Shown here one piece after another: positions 1 through 11,993 of a stretch of 64,000 nt of DNA. Position 1 is the first letter of the stretch, and each line of letters begins with the position of its first letter. The DNA comes from Rhyzopertha dominica (taxonomy: Eukaryota > Arthropoda > Insecta > Coleoptera > Bostrichidae), in the NCBI GenBank assembly GCA_025024175.1, contig QCXZ01000003.1:22278392-22342391 (forward strand). Direction: 5' to 3'. The notes below the pieces were generated by a model, which saw only the letters and a list, made by a program, of their open reading frames with translations, ran no database searches and had not been told where the DNA came from. The position numbers were made by a program, and so were the translations under genes.

Positions 1-498
1 TAAGTTTATAGCAATGTCTATTTCTTTTCAAAGCTTTAGGTATATTTCAATTAAAATTAAACTTTTCATAAAATCTTTTTCGTCTAGATAAGTCTTCTTT
101 TTAGAAATTTTCTGCCGTATCGTTCCATTATTGTTGTTATTTAATCTTGTACTTATCTAACGTATGACTATTTCATTCCTTATCATTTTACCTTCATTAT
201 AAGAATTTGTATTCCATAACAAATACTGCAGGTTTTGATAATGGATTGTTAATTGTATTTTTATAAGTATGATCATTCCGTATAAAAACCCCTGTTTAAA
301 ATTTATTGTTAAGTGAAATGTGGTTTACTTATTACTTATTATTAACTTTACGGGATGACTTAGAAGACGAAGATTAAATATTAGCTAAGTAAATCCCTCC
401 AATCTCCGAAACCTCCAAAATTTTATGAGGTGTTGTAGAGTGCTAAATCACATGACCCCAGTATAGAAGTATCGTTTGTCCGCATAAAATTATATCGA
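1..498. other. AT-rich 5' flank, nothing recognised
   Basis: Very AT-rich sequence with short chance open frames only. No exon, terminal repeat or RNA gene was recognised. Confidence 0.5.
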
Positions 499-554
499 TG
501 TTTATTTGAGATGTAACGATATATAAAAATATATCGTTACATCTCAAATAAACA
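499..554. repeat. perfect 25-bp hairpin
   Basis: Two perfectly complementary 25-base arms (499-523 and 530-554) are separated by six bases (TAAAAA). The arms begin TGTTTATTTGAGATG. It lies about 630 bases upstream of the ARMC1 start codon. It may be a tiny MITE or hairpin remnant; no function can be read from it. Confidence 0.85.
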
Positions 555-1184
555 CTAAATTTTTTTAGGCATCTTCTTTTTAATTGTAAAAGCAATTTTC
601 CCCTCCCGGGTTGTTTTTTCTTGCCCCCCTCTAGCTTGTGAGCTGGCGACGCCCTTTTAAGTTTGAGTAAAATGGACTCATATTCCATATCCCTCTTTGA
701 AACTGTTGATTCAGATAAGGTTTAACTACCCGATTCTTTGATTACTTTTTTTTCAAAAACAAATCATAGAATCGCTACCAACGTAGTGACCACTTTTTGT
801 ATAAAACTAAAAATAGGTATGACTGTTATTATCAAAAAACAAACGTACCTCTTAATTCAAATCGTGGTGGGATTAAAGTACTGTATTGCTACCTCAATTC
901 AAATGACAAAAGAAGCATAAAGGGTTCGTGCAAAAACTAAATAGTAGCTCCCAGAAATGAGGTGTACGTATAATAAAAAGGAATTGTCTTCCCGCAATGA
1001 ATTGCAAATTCAAATTCTATACAAATTAATTATTACTGTGTATGACTATAAAAATCGACTTCACATCATTAATACTGTCAGTGCACTCGTAACAGTGACA
1101 TCAAGTTGACATTTGTAAACTTAACTCAGACGGACTATCCGATAATTCCACAAATCGTTTTTGCTACGTGCTTTAAATACTAAA
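555..1184 (+). other. upstream region of ARMC1 (5' UTR and promoter expected here)
   Basis: This is the sequence before the ARMC1 start codon. It should contain the promoter and 5' UTR, but I see no TATA box or other motif strong enough to place a transcription start. Short open frames here look like chance. Confidence 0.3.
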
Positions 1185-1268
1185 ATGAATTGTGATGACC
1201 AATTAGAAACTCTAAAAAAATTTAAAGAACTTAGCAGTAATCCCAACAATCAAGCAGAATTACTAAAT
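1185..1268 (+). CDS. ARMC1: ARMC1 exon 1 (start codon)
   Basis: This exon encodes residues 1-28, beginning MNCDDQLETLKKF. The context AAAATG is acceptable for an animal start. The exon ends in phase 0 at ...CTAAAT, followed by the donor GTATGT. The 60-base intron after it is the only compact intron of the gene. The segment corresponds to the first helix of the human protein (VVNQLRDLAADP region). Confidence 0.8.
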
Positions 1269-4200
1269 GTATGTACCTACATATATGAATAACTTCTTGT
1301 CTGAAATACCTTAATCGAATTTTTCTAGGAAATGACGGTAATCTTGTATATTGCCACACTTTTGAACAACGAAAATGACGAAATACTGAATTTATGTCTA
1401 GCTATAATTGAAGACTTCATGGTCAATGAAAAATGCCATAGAAAACTATTAAACACATTTGGTCTGCTTGAAGGATTGGAGTACATGCATATAAGGTGAG
1501 TTAAATAAATACCTTATTGTATTTATTTGTAGGTTCTGGCTCCATTTTTTATAAATTAAAGACACTTTTTTTAATAATATAACGTTTCGACCTATAATTT
1601 AGGTCTTTGTCGAATATTTTTATTTTGTAGATTGACAAATTATTATGAAAATCAATATGACATTTACAATTTTGATATTAATATAAAATGTACCTTCAAG
1701 TTTGTTCCTTTGCTATCATTGTGGATGGTAAATGTGACTGTGAGAGGGTGTGTTTAATTGACGGTGTAGTAGGTATTACTTAGTCCTTGTATGTCAGCCC
1801 TGTCGTTTACACATGTGTTTAGGTTTTTTGAATATGTATCATTTCTAAAAATTGTCTTTTTTGTTTATGTTGTTCCGTAGTAATAATTTTGGTATTGTTG
1901 TTGTAGTCTGTTTTTTAAATATTGTCCTGTCTGTCATATATATTGTTTGTTACATTCTTTACATTTTATACTGTATATTGTGTGTGTTCTTGTTTCTTTT
2001 GGTGTTTTTGTTTTTCACGGTGTGTAGAATTGTTTAATTGTGATAATTGGTTTATATGTATATGTAAAATAATAACAACTACACAGCTTTAAAAAACATC
2101 AAGAACAAACTGACCACACTTTTGACTTTGATAATACCAAAATTATTACTACGGAACAACATAAACAAAAAAGACAATGTTTATAAATGNTACATATTCA
2201 AAAAAACCTAAACACATGTGTAAACGGCATGACTGACATACAAGGACTAAGTAATACCTACTACACCGTCATTTAAACACACCCTCTCACCGTCACATTT
2301 ACCATCCACAATGATAGCAAAGGAACAAACTTGAAGGTACATTTTATATTAATATCAAAATTGTAAATGTCATATTGATTTTCATAATAATTTGTCAATC
2401 TACAAAATAAAAATATTCGACAAAGACCTAAATTATAGGTCGAAACGTTATATTATTAGAAAAAAGTGTCTTTAATTTATAAAAAAAGGAGCCAGAACCT
2501 ATAAATAAATACAATAAGAAAAATTAACACAAAAGGACTCCACAAAATAAACATCAACATCTATATAAATAAATACCTACTTCCCTTTCATAGCTAGTCA
2601 CAATCATAACAAAGGTAGACAATCAACGCGACTTACGCCTTCATCTTTTTTAAGAACCTTATACTGCACCACTGGCATAATTTAGATTTGGCGTACTGCT
2701 TGTACTGCAACTTCGATATCCTACACATATTAAAATGGCTTTAAATGGCGCTAAGCTACCCCTTACTGATGTACTAAGAATTTGGGTGTTTTTCTGGACT
2801 ATCTTAAATGTGATAAGCATGTAAATCATTTAATTAAATCTTCATTTTCCAGACTAAGGCTAATTCACGCTGCTAAAGGTATTTTCAATTTCAGCACTAA
2901 AGTAACACTTCGCAACTCATTAGTCCTGCACTGACGGATCTAAATCGTGCTCGTTTACACCTTAAACAAAATGCTTATTGTGAGGCTCATTCTCAATTTA
3001 AGGCGAAGGGATTGCTCGAGANGAAGCATATTAGTTCTGAATTGGNTAAATCTAAAAGATAGGCGGTTTANCCACATGTGNTGTCTATTCTTTAGTCCTC
3101 AAATTTAGTAAACCTAAATATATAATTAAAAAAATAAAATTTAGGTCAGAACTACACAACATTCAAGTTCGAGATAAGCATCTGCTCACGCTACCAGTAT
3201 GACTTGAAGTACCCTATAAAGACAAGGTACGTTCATATTGTAATAACCATATTTCATTTTTAAATCTAGTGGTAATGGGTTTTTTTATACAGTGTTGTAG
3301 ACAAGGATATTTTGGTCTGTCTAAGGTGAAGTAAAAGGACCTAGAAAAAAATTTTACAATCTCTCCAAACACATGGAAATGAATATTTTGTGCAATAAGT
3401 ATTTTTAGAGCGAGAATATTAATAAAGTATTCTTGTTTTGTTGATTGCGTGGATTATTATTTTATATCAGACCTCTCTAGAAAAATAGGGACGTAGCCAA
3501 TGAATTTGCTTTATCTTTGGCAATGTATATGTAAGCCAGTGGGTATCTTAAATCTTTCTGTGTCAGTACAGTACAGTATAGTTATAGTATGTGGATGTTC
3601 CTAAAAGAATGTATTAGTAAAACAACAAGTAAAATATATGCAAAAAGTACTCGATATGGGCAATATTTTTTGCTTACGACAATTTTGATTTGTAATAATT
3701 GACATATTTATAATTCTAATATTACGGTTACAAATGTTTTAGGTTGCGAAATACAAGTGAAGGCTTGTCTCGTCGAGCAGGAAGAATAGTTTCCACATTA
3801 CAACAGTCAACACTGCCAATATGGAATACTAGATCTCAAAAAAAACATAAATTTCAAGAACAGTAACTACGTTTTGGTGCTTTCTATACCAGAATTAACA
3901 ACGGTAAGAAATCTAATCAAAAGTAATTCAGGGATTCACAATATGTTGTGTTCTTTATTGAGGCTACACCGGTTAATTACTGATCTCCAAACTAACATTT
4001 ACATGCGCATATACTATCTTACAATAACTGATTCTATTTATCATAGCCTAGGAACCTGCAGCAAACAAGGAATATTCAATGACACCTAATAAAGCACATA
4101 AACAAAAGCAGATCACTGCCCCAGAACCTAGTTCTAAATCACCAGAAAATATTTTATATGGGGATGTGCAAACGAAGCAGAAAAAATCAAATAGATTTTA

Positions 4201-7200
4201 AATTATCTTAATATGCAGTTTGCGTGCCAAGTAGAGGCTAGAAAACGCCTCCTCCCGACGAGGCTATGAGTTTATAGGACGGTCATCCTTGTTAGAAAGA
4301 CATTTAAACGTTCATCCCAGCTCATGTATTAAATGGTATGATAAAGGTCAATTCTTTCGATTTCCTTAATATTGGCAAGTTTTATACTTATCCCTCTTTG
4401 GTTTTCTACTTCAGGCACTGGCCTCATCGTAGGGTGTCGTTTCCTAGCCTCTGTCTTGAGAACGAACTTTGCACTTGATTTTTTAATTGTTACTCAACAT
4501 TTCGATATTTTGTGTGCAGTGATGGGTATGTAGGCATATTCTTTAAGCTATTAAAATCAACCCTTAAAAAATTCTGAACAGCCCTATTGCCGTATTCTTC
4601 CCTTGTCATTAGGATCTTATTTATGCTGTCTCAGTTTTCAGCAGTGTTATTGTTGTATCATTGTGGTATCTTCGTCTACTGATTTTTGGCAAGTATCGAC
4701 AACGGTTGCGACGTATGACAGCTATGGCAGCTTTAGTTTTTAGGCAAAATTGTAATGCGGCCATACTTGCTACCTCGTCCCCTCCCGCTCGTAGCATATG
4801 TAAAAATATTGTCTCTTGCATTCTCGTCTCAAACCTGAGACCAGGGTTGGCGGTACCTTATAATGCACTGGCCTTAATCCACATGGCAAAACTTGGCTTC
4901 CCTACGTTCGTTTCTGTGGTGCGGAGATAAGAGCGGTCTTCGAGGTTTCACGTGCACTGTCATCGATTCCCAGCTCGATTCTTCTCTCGGATGAGCGCTC
5001 TCTCACGGCGTCCAGCAGAGGAAACTACCTCTGGGCTTCACGTTTCTGTGGGTGGCGTATTATAGCATAGCTTGTGTAGCAGTGGATCGTGGATGATACA
5101 GATGTTCGTCTGAAAACAGACCACGAGCTTGTAATGCTTCTGGAATATCTGCTACCTATATTGAGTGTGGATCAGATAAACAATAGGACAGGCTTATGGT
5201 CGGAATTCAGTTCGTCAATCTTACGAATACGGTTTTAGAGTGATACATTCAGAATGGTAAAGTCCACAACGCCATTCCTATAGAGAAAGTAGTTCAGTCT
5301 GCTAGAACGGTCCCATTGTCTCTACTCCATGTCGTGTGATTGAAGTCTTGGATTCCGAACTGTTGGCATTTTGTACCATTTTCTTTCCGGTATCCAATCT
5401 GTATTAGGATGCTGTGTGGATCTCTACCCATTTTTAACTCAAAAGATCGGAGATATCTTGTGCGTAAGGTCCGACGCCAGTCAGGATTTCCGACGTGGTG
5501 GTTTTACTACCTGACGAAATTTATTTTCTGGAACACTTAGGCTGCGGAGTTCAAGCTACCCTATGTATCTAAGAATGTAACTGCGATAGTATTTAATCCA
5601 CTGCTACTACCAGCTCATACACGTAGCTGCTAACACTCGAGGTTAAGTAGTAGCGAAAATATCGCAATTAATGCTTCTGCCAACAAGCTTATTACTGCAC
5701 ACTGCTAGTCGCTCAATTGCTAGATTGCTACTATGGATAATAGCAATTAGCATTATTATTACCAGCATCGCATATCGTTCTGTAAAAGCGCGACCGCTCG
5801 AGTTGCGGCTTGCACAGTCGGCCAGCAGATCGCGCATACCTGTACCATATATACGTTAGCAGCTAACTGCTTACAGATAGCAGACACACTTACCTCCAAT
5901 ACCTACAAAAAAATCACCAATAAGCACAACCATACGTGTAGCCGCTCTTCGTTAACAAGAGTGTGTTTCGTGACGTCACAAACTTAAGCTTTGGTGGCCC
6001 AACAAACCAACTTTTGTAATAATATTGTATTAAAAATGCCACATTGTTGTTATAAACTGTAGGAACAAAGGTGGGACCGTATTATGGTGAAAAACTGAGT
6101 TAAAATGAAGACAGGCATAAATTATTAAGAATTAAGAAGAGAACAGAAAATGTACTAAATTCTTAACACACAAGACAGATTGCGATGGATGTGTCGGTAC
6201 AATGTGTAGCAATATGTTTTGAATATTTCTTATTTGTTGGGCCGCCAAACCGTTTTGATAGGCTCTGATGATGATTTCTTCGGGGCTATTATGCCGTGGT
6301 CCAAGGTATCCCTCTTTCTCCTTAAACGCTTCACTGTTGAGTTCAGATTACGCCAACCAAACCTGAATATCACTGAAGATTGTTCCAAAGAGCAGTGAAA
6401 CGTTTGAGGAGAAAGAGGGACACCTTGGACCACGGCATAACAGCCCGGAAGAAATCATCATCAGACCCAACGCCGGCCGTAAAGGCCTTAAGAAATCCTT
6501 TCGATAGGCGTTAACTATCAGACGTGGACGCATGGCGGTCAGGTTTCGGTGCCTACGCTCCTTGCTTAGGATAAAAGTTCAAAAGTTTTTCACTGATGGA
6601 CGCACCAGTTCAAAGTAACGGCAACTCTATAAAACTGAGAAAAAAATACCAGCCCGCACGGCCTTTTTTTCGAGAGACTCAATTGACTTTTATAACAACA
6701 TTAAGCCCACTTTTTTTAAACATTTAAAATAATTTGAGATTTACGTAATCTTCTTGTACAGAAGAACCAGAAGCTTTTAGAAGAAACCGTCGTTAAAAGG
6801 AGGGGCATAATATCACTGGTTGTGGACACTGACAAGAAGCGCTGTACAATAAGGGTAACGGAAAAGGTGAATTTGAAAGCAATAATCTACAAGATTAAAG
6901 ACATGTGTGGGTTAACAGCTTTTATTGTTAGTAAAACTACAAGGGGTGGAGAGGTACGTAAAACCTATTTCAATTAACTTTATATACATAACAAGCGCCA
7001 GCTGCATTCTAGATAGCTTACAACAATAAATAATTTCCTGTATATGTGCTATGAAATATGACACACTAAAAATTACAGAATAAATCAGTAACGTAAATAG
7101 GCATCTAGCAGGTTGAACAAAAAATAAAACACCCTTAATTTATGCAAAATAGACTTATCAATGTATAAATACATATAATGCTTGTGATGCACTGATTCAG

Positions 7201-10200
7201 CTACAAATAACAGATTCAGCGTAAATATAAAAAATCCTACAATTGTTTGCTGTTTCAAAGGCACCAGTCAAGAATGGTTTGATAACTTGCGTGTACAAAG
7301 ATGAGGAATTAATCCCAATATGCGTGTTCTATCCTTTTGACTAGATGCATGAGCAAGGATGACGCATTAATGCTAATATGCGTGTTCTCTCCTTTTGGCT
7401 AAATGTCCTTCTTGAAACTTGAAATCACAAACACGTCGGAAGAAATTGATCTAGATAATTCGTCGTGTTATATAAAACAATCTTTTATTTGGTTTTTGGA
7501 TAGACACCGGACGTACTTACAGTTTCTCCGTTGAAGTGATATAGACGATTTTTAATTGGTAGGGGGTGTCAAGATCAATCCAGACACATCAAGCTCCACC
7601 CCTTCCAGGATCGTTTATCTATTGTTACGTGTACGGGTTTCTAACTTCTTCTATTTTTCTCTTTAGTACTGAGGTACACTAAAATTCAAAGACCACTAGT
7701 ACAAAACGCTGCTATTCCAATACATATTATTTAAATTGACCACTATTCAAAATACTACACTTGGCTACTGTCATTGTAAAACAAATTAGAACGCTTGACT
7801 CGCTTTGTTCCCTTGCTTAGCCGCTTTTCAAACCAGACTAACTCAGCGTGCTTTTCGTCGCCACACATATTTTTGAATGTTCTAGAGATTCTTGTTTGTG
7901 CATGGAAGCTTCGAGAACATAGGGGAATACAAACCATAGGTAATCGCGCGGACAGTATGGTTGCCTAATCCACAGGCGCTGGTTTCCCCCTTGTGTATTA
8001 CAACCATTTCCTTCCGATTAGTTCCAATCTTCAGAATCTTCGTGGTACTCGCTTAAACGAACTAGGTGTGCCACCTTCATCTTACATTTCCTACTACTAT
8101 ACATTTTCACTACTCTTTAAAATCCTTCTCAGAATCGCAACCATTTAAGCAACTGCTTTGCAACGAAGTTAGGGTTATAGCCACAATATATCAATAAATT
8201 ACCTGTAATTGGCCCTTGCATCATAACGATATTTCACGTCATCGCTTGCAACCTAAATTTTGTCTCGCCAATCAAGGGGTTTATGGGTTTCCAGGTTTCC
8301 AGAAGCGTTTCTCTAAGGAATGCTGGTTGACTCCAACTCCAGATCGCACGTTAATCTCACCTCCCTTCTACAAGTTATCCTTGCAGGTGTCTACCGTGGT
8401 CTTCGGGATAGTTGCCCTATACCCCATCAGTCGATTAAACCACTCGACCACTTCATCCATCATATTGCGTATTAAGAGTTATTCTGGTTTTTGAAATAGC
8501 AAGTTCCTGAAATACTCTTAATTCGAAATGTCTGCCTTGGTTCAAATGCAGTTGTAATGGCACTCGAAATCTGCATACCATGTTATCGACAAGGCTTCTT
8601 GTAACTTTCTGAAGTAATCCATCGTCATTAACATGTCCTTATCCACTGTTGTTCTAGGAAATGGTCCGCCGACATCGATACTAACCCTATCAAATGGAGC
8701 ACCCACATCGTGTTGTTGAAACCTGTTGGCTGCGCAAGTTGCATAATTTCTCTACACCTTTTCGACAGGGTACCAAGTAGAATGGTTGTCTAACACCTGC
8801 GAACAAACTTCTGGGAACTAAGCAATTGCTTACTGCCAACGCTCCCTCACGATGTTTAGCAGGTCGTTTTCCACTTGCAGATTCCTACACGGTCCACATC
8901 GATTTTAGGATCGTGCTTTCTGGAGATTTTTCTTGCCATTCTGGTGGTGGTGTCTGTTCTGTTCTTTCCAACGAATTAGAAAATTAATGCTGAATCTTCT
9001 CACTGAGCCTTGCTAACGTTCTCAACAGTACAATGGTGACTGTCTTTACACTGGCAGTGCCCTAGGGGTTGTCCACCAACTTGCAATGTTGTATTCTCCA
9101 CACGAGCTTCTGGATAAACCGTCAGCCTGATAATGATGCCTGCATGGGCGATTTTAGCATCGTACTGCTGCAGTCCATCCATCTAGCAACTTCAGTCGTA
9201 GAGGTCAGAGTAGTGCAGCATTTTCAATCCTTATGAGGAATTGTCGTGCATATAGGTACTTGTGGAAACAATCTATCTAGCTTCTTGCTTGTGACGAGGT
9301 AGTTCCTCTCGGGTTTGTTTAACCCACGTATTACCAGTTCCATTAGTCGTTCAAACGTAGCCGTTGGCTTGTGTAGTCCGAAAGGCATTACGGAGAACTG
9401 GTATAAACCGTAAATGGTGGTAAACGCAGCATTCTACTTGTACTGTGGATTTATTTCACCCTTTAAATCCAAAGTTAAAAACCAAGTGGATCCAGATACA
9501 GCGATTAAAATGTCGTCGTCTGGATAACAGTTAACTGTCTTTCTTTGTGACGCCATTCACCTTACTGTACTCAACGCAGAATCAGGCTGATCCATCCTTT
9601 TTGCTGACCCGCACTACCGTTGACGACCACAGGCTGTTTTATTCCTCAATTATAACCTTGTTTTTTCAAGTCATTCGCCACTTTTACAGGTAGTCTTCTG
9701 GGTGCCAGAAGGATAGGTTGCACATCTCCGATATTGATTCTGTGCTGGACTAAGTATGTTTCTTCCAACGATTTGCCTTGGTTAGCGAACAATTGCTGGT
9801 TGCGCTGCAAAAACTCTTACCTACTCCTCCAGATGCCTCAAGTTAATTCTAAGCTGGACCGGTGTCCCTAAATACCTGGGAGTTTCTTCCTTGGTCTCAC
9901 AGATCTCCTTTTTGGGACTCTCGCCGCCACTACGTTGAACTCTTAACAAATAAGGATTATTGCAACTAACTAACTAACAAGGTTTCATTCAAAGCAGCTC
10001 CCAATGACGATTGCTAACTGTTCAATGCTTCTATCACAACCAAATTTCACAAGCAAAATATAATTTCTTGCATGTTGCTTCGCGGACTGGAGCTGATAAA
10101 AGGAAGCTCTGCTTTCCAAACTTCCGGTTTTGCTGTTCTGTATCGTATGCAAGTAAGTACTTCCCTATGGTCTAGTTTCAATTCTCTTTCAACTTCACCA

Positions 10201-11727
10201 AGGAAATAACCCGTCACTGTTGGTACGATATTCTCCAGGATGGGATGTTATTTATTAAGTAATCCACGATTACTTGCATATTCCTCTCATTAGCGCATGG
10301 TGTTACGGTGGCACCGTCAAAGTTGTTACATTAACGGAGAATATCTTGCCTACTGTCTGTCCTGTTGCTTGCGATTCCTAGGGTCCGTTCTTACACAGTG
10401 TCCGGGGTTCCCGCAGCGGTAGCAGGTCTGATAACCGCTGGAACCCGTCTTAGCACGCATTTTCCTCACTGGGTCGATTTCGTATTTGATCTACACCCGA
10501 CGCACCTTACACATCCAATTTTGCAACTGATGCCTTGCATGCTGTTTGTGTATTTCTAAAACCTCTCGCAGACCTCTCTGGTAGCAGAATAGGTGGCCAG
10601 CAACAGCGCGTTTCGTTGTAGTGGCGTCCATTATCACTTCAGCAATGAAATTTCGCCCTGCCATTTCTTCCAGAAGTTTAAGAGGAGCTGCTAAATGTGC
10701 CATTTACATAAATTAGACTACTTACGACTGAATCGCCAATTTTCTGCTTGCGAGTCTTTAACTAAGCCTAAACATTTGCCGCAAGTGCTGTTCTCCAAAG
10801 TGTGGTTCCGAAAATCTTCCTGTTGGTCTCAGAGAAATACCAAAGCTGTAGCTCGATCATTCCAGTTGTTGTTGTTTACGGCGATAGATAGGTAGCACTT
10901 GACGGAATCAAGCTACCCGTCGATTCGCAATAATAATAAATTTTTTAGTCGACAACTTTGCGAATATTTTCTTCAGCTGCATAACCTGGCTTTTTTCAAC
11001 GCTCGGTGGGTCAATACAATAGCCCAGTGCAAGTTTTTACATTTCTCTTACAACTAATTGACATTTGGAAAACGCTTTCTTACACAATGATGATTATTTG
11101 CTTCTTATTATGATTAAATGCATCACACGAAGCTATGACTATGAGATAATAATACCGACGACCTACACCATAATATTTTTGCTTTTGTGTTAACATCGAT
11201 ATTGTAGTTTGTCAGAAACCTACATTGGTAGCTGCTCTAAGAACCAATATCGACAAGAAGACAGTCGACTGCAATTTTATTGCCGCTATTCCGTATTACA
11301 AGGTAGAATTATGGCAGCTAGTCCGAGAACCTAAATTCTAAACTATAGTGTATACTCTGCTCAGCGAACTGATGATCACGCTACGTACTACGTGACCGGA
11401 GCGAGCTTAATACTTTGGTCGTTATGCCGGATGTAGTGCACAAAACATTTCAGCTCAAACAAAAATAATACTCGCGTAAACTAGTGAAAACCTACATTTT
11501 TTTACAAGAAAGCGTCTACTTTTTTAAATGTATGTTACCGATCACTTATATTTCAGATTTGTGTAAATACGTCGTATTCTAAAGCATTATCGGAATTTGA
11601 CTATCCTGATGAAGAAGAAGCTCCTCAGCGGGAGAAAGCTCTTACACACCCTAGAAATCTAACCAAAACATGTACAGGATGGTTAAAATCTGTTGGAGAT
11701 TTATTGAGTGAAAAATTGTATTGGTAG
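1185..11727 (+). CDS. ARMC1: armadillo repeat-containing protein 1 (ARMC1) ortholog, five exons
   Basis: Exons are 1185-1268, 1329-1495, 3743-3903, 6762-6953 and 11557-11727. All junctions are GT-AG and keep phase, except for one extra base inside exon 3. The product is about 257 residues; human ARMC1 is 282. The N-terminal half is helical and armadillo-like. The C-terminal half has the family's conserved blocks: a hydrophobic strand (YVLVLSIPEL, like VVLHIDGL), then RGIISLVVD...RCTIRV, and an ending in ...EKLYW (human ...RSFYW). In vertebrates ARMC1 is cytosolic and mitochondrial; it associates with DNAJC11 and the MICOS/MIB bridging complex and affects mitochondrial distribution. That role is inferred here from orthology. 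Introns 2 to 4 are swollen by repeats. The neighbouring wallenda gene is convergent. Confidence 0.85.
1329..1495 (+). CDS. ARMC1: ARMC1 exon 2 (armadillo-like helices)
   Basis: The acceptor TTTTTCTAG precedes GAAATGACG and the donor is AG|GTGAG. It encodes residues 29-83 and two bases of codon 84. Hydrophobic helices (VILYIATLLNN, ILNLCLAIIEDF, LLNTFGLLEGLEYM) match the helical repeat region of ARMC1, including the 'LG-lL-sLq' helix of the human protein. Confidence 0.85.
1512..2520. repeat. fold-back element with ~385-bp arms, Penelope-type tails
   Basis: Arms 1512-1896 and 2134-2520 are near-perfect inverted copies around a ~237-bp loop. Each outer end carries the motif AAAGACCTAAATTATAGGTC followed by GAAACGTTATA. 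This is the style of 3' tail typical of Penelope-like elements. In both arms the tail points outward, so the copies are head to head. It sits in ARMC1 intron 2. A diverged relative of the arm sequence is found at about 52480-52660. Confidence 0.85.
2521..3742. other. rest of ARMC1 intron 2
   Basis: This part of the intron contains four isolated N bases (3022-3081) in what looks like decayed repeat sequence around 2690-3120. I could not assign it to a family. The polypyrimidine tract and acceptor for exon 3 are at the end. Confidence 0.4.
3743..3903 (+). CDS. ARMC1: ARMC1 exon 3, with one-base frameshift
   Basis: The acceptor TTTTAG joins AG|G to restore an Arg codon; the donor is ACG|GTAAGA. 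Translation reads RLRNTSEGLSRRAG... and then hits TAA at 3864-3866. The next frame, however, encodes NYVLVLSIPELTT, which aligns with the conserved TVVLHIDGL strand of ARMC1 and runs in phase into exon 4. The exon therefore has one base too many. The run of eight A at 3838-3845 is the likely place. With scattered Ns in the assembly, a homopolymer error is more likely than a true mutation. Confidence 0.75.
4217..4585 (-). repeat. dispersed repeat, copy 1
   Basis: One end, AGTTTGCGTGCCAAGTAGAG, and the other end, ...TCTGAACAGCCCTA, match in inverse orientation a second copy at 26746-27149. Shared internal blocks include 'gaggctagaaaac' and the region around 'aagttttatacttatccc'. The family is not recognised, and I saw no clear terminal inverted repeat. 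Confidence 0.7.
4586..6229. other. ARMC1 intron 3, unassigned older repeat sequence
   Basis: This stretch is richer in GC than the host intron background and holds several open frames of 60-90 codons on both strands (4621-5859). This suggests decayed transposon sequence. None has a recognisable domain. A short inverted pair (5992-6007 and 6234-6250, around GGCCCAACAAA) may be the ends of a small element. Confidence 0.35.
6250..6475. repeat. inverted repeat with ~80-bp arms
   Basis: The arms at about 6255-6335 and 6393-6470 are inverse copies: both contain the 'ccgtggtccaaggt' and 'tccctctttctcc' blocks and end next to AAACG(C/T)TT. The central ~55 bases are unique. The layout resembles a small head-to-head Penelope-tail hairpin, but the family is not certain. 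Confidence 0.65.
6762..6953 (+). CDS. ARMC1: ARMC1 exon 4
   Basis: The acceptor TTGTACAG precedes AAGAACCAG and the donor is GAG|GTACGT. The exon is 64 codons, phase 0 at both ends. It encodes KNQKLLEETVVKRRGIISL and a following strand-helix-strand segment. This aligns with human ARMC1 (NLCEEALLKIKGVISF through the RCVVRI strand), the alpha/beta C-terminal half of the protein. Confidence 0.85.
6954..7739. other. start of ARMC1 intron 4
   Basis: AT-rich intron sequence. A short tandem duplication is visible around 7295-7400 ('aatatgcgtgttctntccttttg' occurs twice). Nothing else was recognised. Confidence 0.4.
7740..10710 (-). pseudogene. decayed Ty3/gypsy LTR retrotransposon (gag-pol remnants)
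   Basis: Reading the - strand from high to low coordinate, the order is gag, RT, integrase. At about 10360-10440 there is a CCHC-like knuckle (CYRCGNPGHCVRT, last Cys replaced by Asp). At about 9300-9640 there are reverse transcriptase blocks (AFTTIYGLYQFSVMPFGL and TFERLMELVI). At about 8530-8700 there are integrase-core blocks (PFDRVSIDVGGPFPRTT; VPLQLHLNQGRHFE). All frames are broken by stops and shifts, so no protein is made. Flanking LTRs were not located. It lies antisense in ARMC1 intron 4. Confidence 0.75.
10711..11556. other. rest of ARMC1 intron 4
   Basis: No exon or recognisable domain is visible. The 5' part of the gypsy relic (leader or LTR) may extend into it. It ends with the acceptor TATATTTCAG of exon 5. 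Confidence 0.35.
11557..11727 (+). CDS. ARMC1: ARMC1 exon 5 (C terminus)
   Basis: This 57-codon exon includes the TAG stop and is entered in phase 0. It encodes an acidic linker (EFDYPDEEEAPQ) and then a C-terminal helix with ...GWLKSVGDLLSEKLYW. The acidic linker and the amphipathic end with a terminal YW match human ARMC1 (PDYLPEDESP ... SWLSTAANFLSRSFYW) closely. This exon secures the identification. Confidence 0.9.
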   Translation: MCVNTSYSKALSEFDYPDEEEAPQREKALTHPRNLTKTCTGWLKSVGDLLSEKLYW

Positions 11728-11876
11728 CTATTTACGTTGTAGGACTAAAAAATATATAATGCAATTACGAAGATAATATAAATAATGTTAAATTTAATGT
11801 TGTAATAGTTATTGAACCTCTATTTGATGCGTTTTATGTGTTAAAGCAGCCTAATTATTTAAAGAATCATATCCCA

Positions 11877-11882
11877 AATAAA
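11877..11882 (+). terminator. polyadenylation signal AATAAA of ARMC1
   Basis: A canonical AATAAA lies 150 bases after the ARMC1 stop codon. It is the most likely poly(A) signal, implying a short 3' UTR ending near 11900. Confidence 0.6.
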
Positions 11883-11993
11883 ATAACCAAATATGTCGTA
11901 TTTAATTTACAAAGAGAATGTTAATAATGTTTATAATTAACGTCGATGATATTTTAATGGGTTAAGAGGCATAAGAAGAAGTGAAAAAGTATT

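Noticed and set aside
4621..5859. Several 60-90-codon open frames in ARMC1 intron 3.
   Set aside because: They overlap on both strands, have no recognisable domain and no splice context; more likely an old repeat of different base composition.
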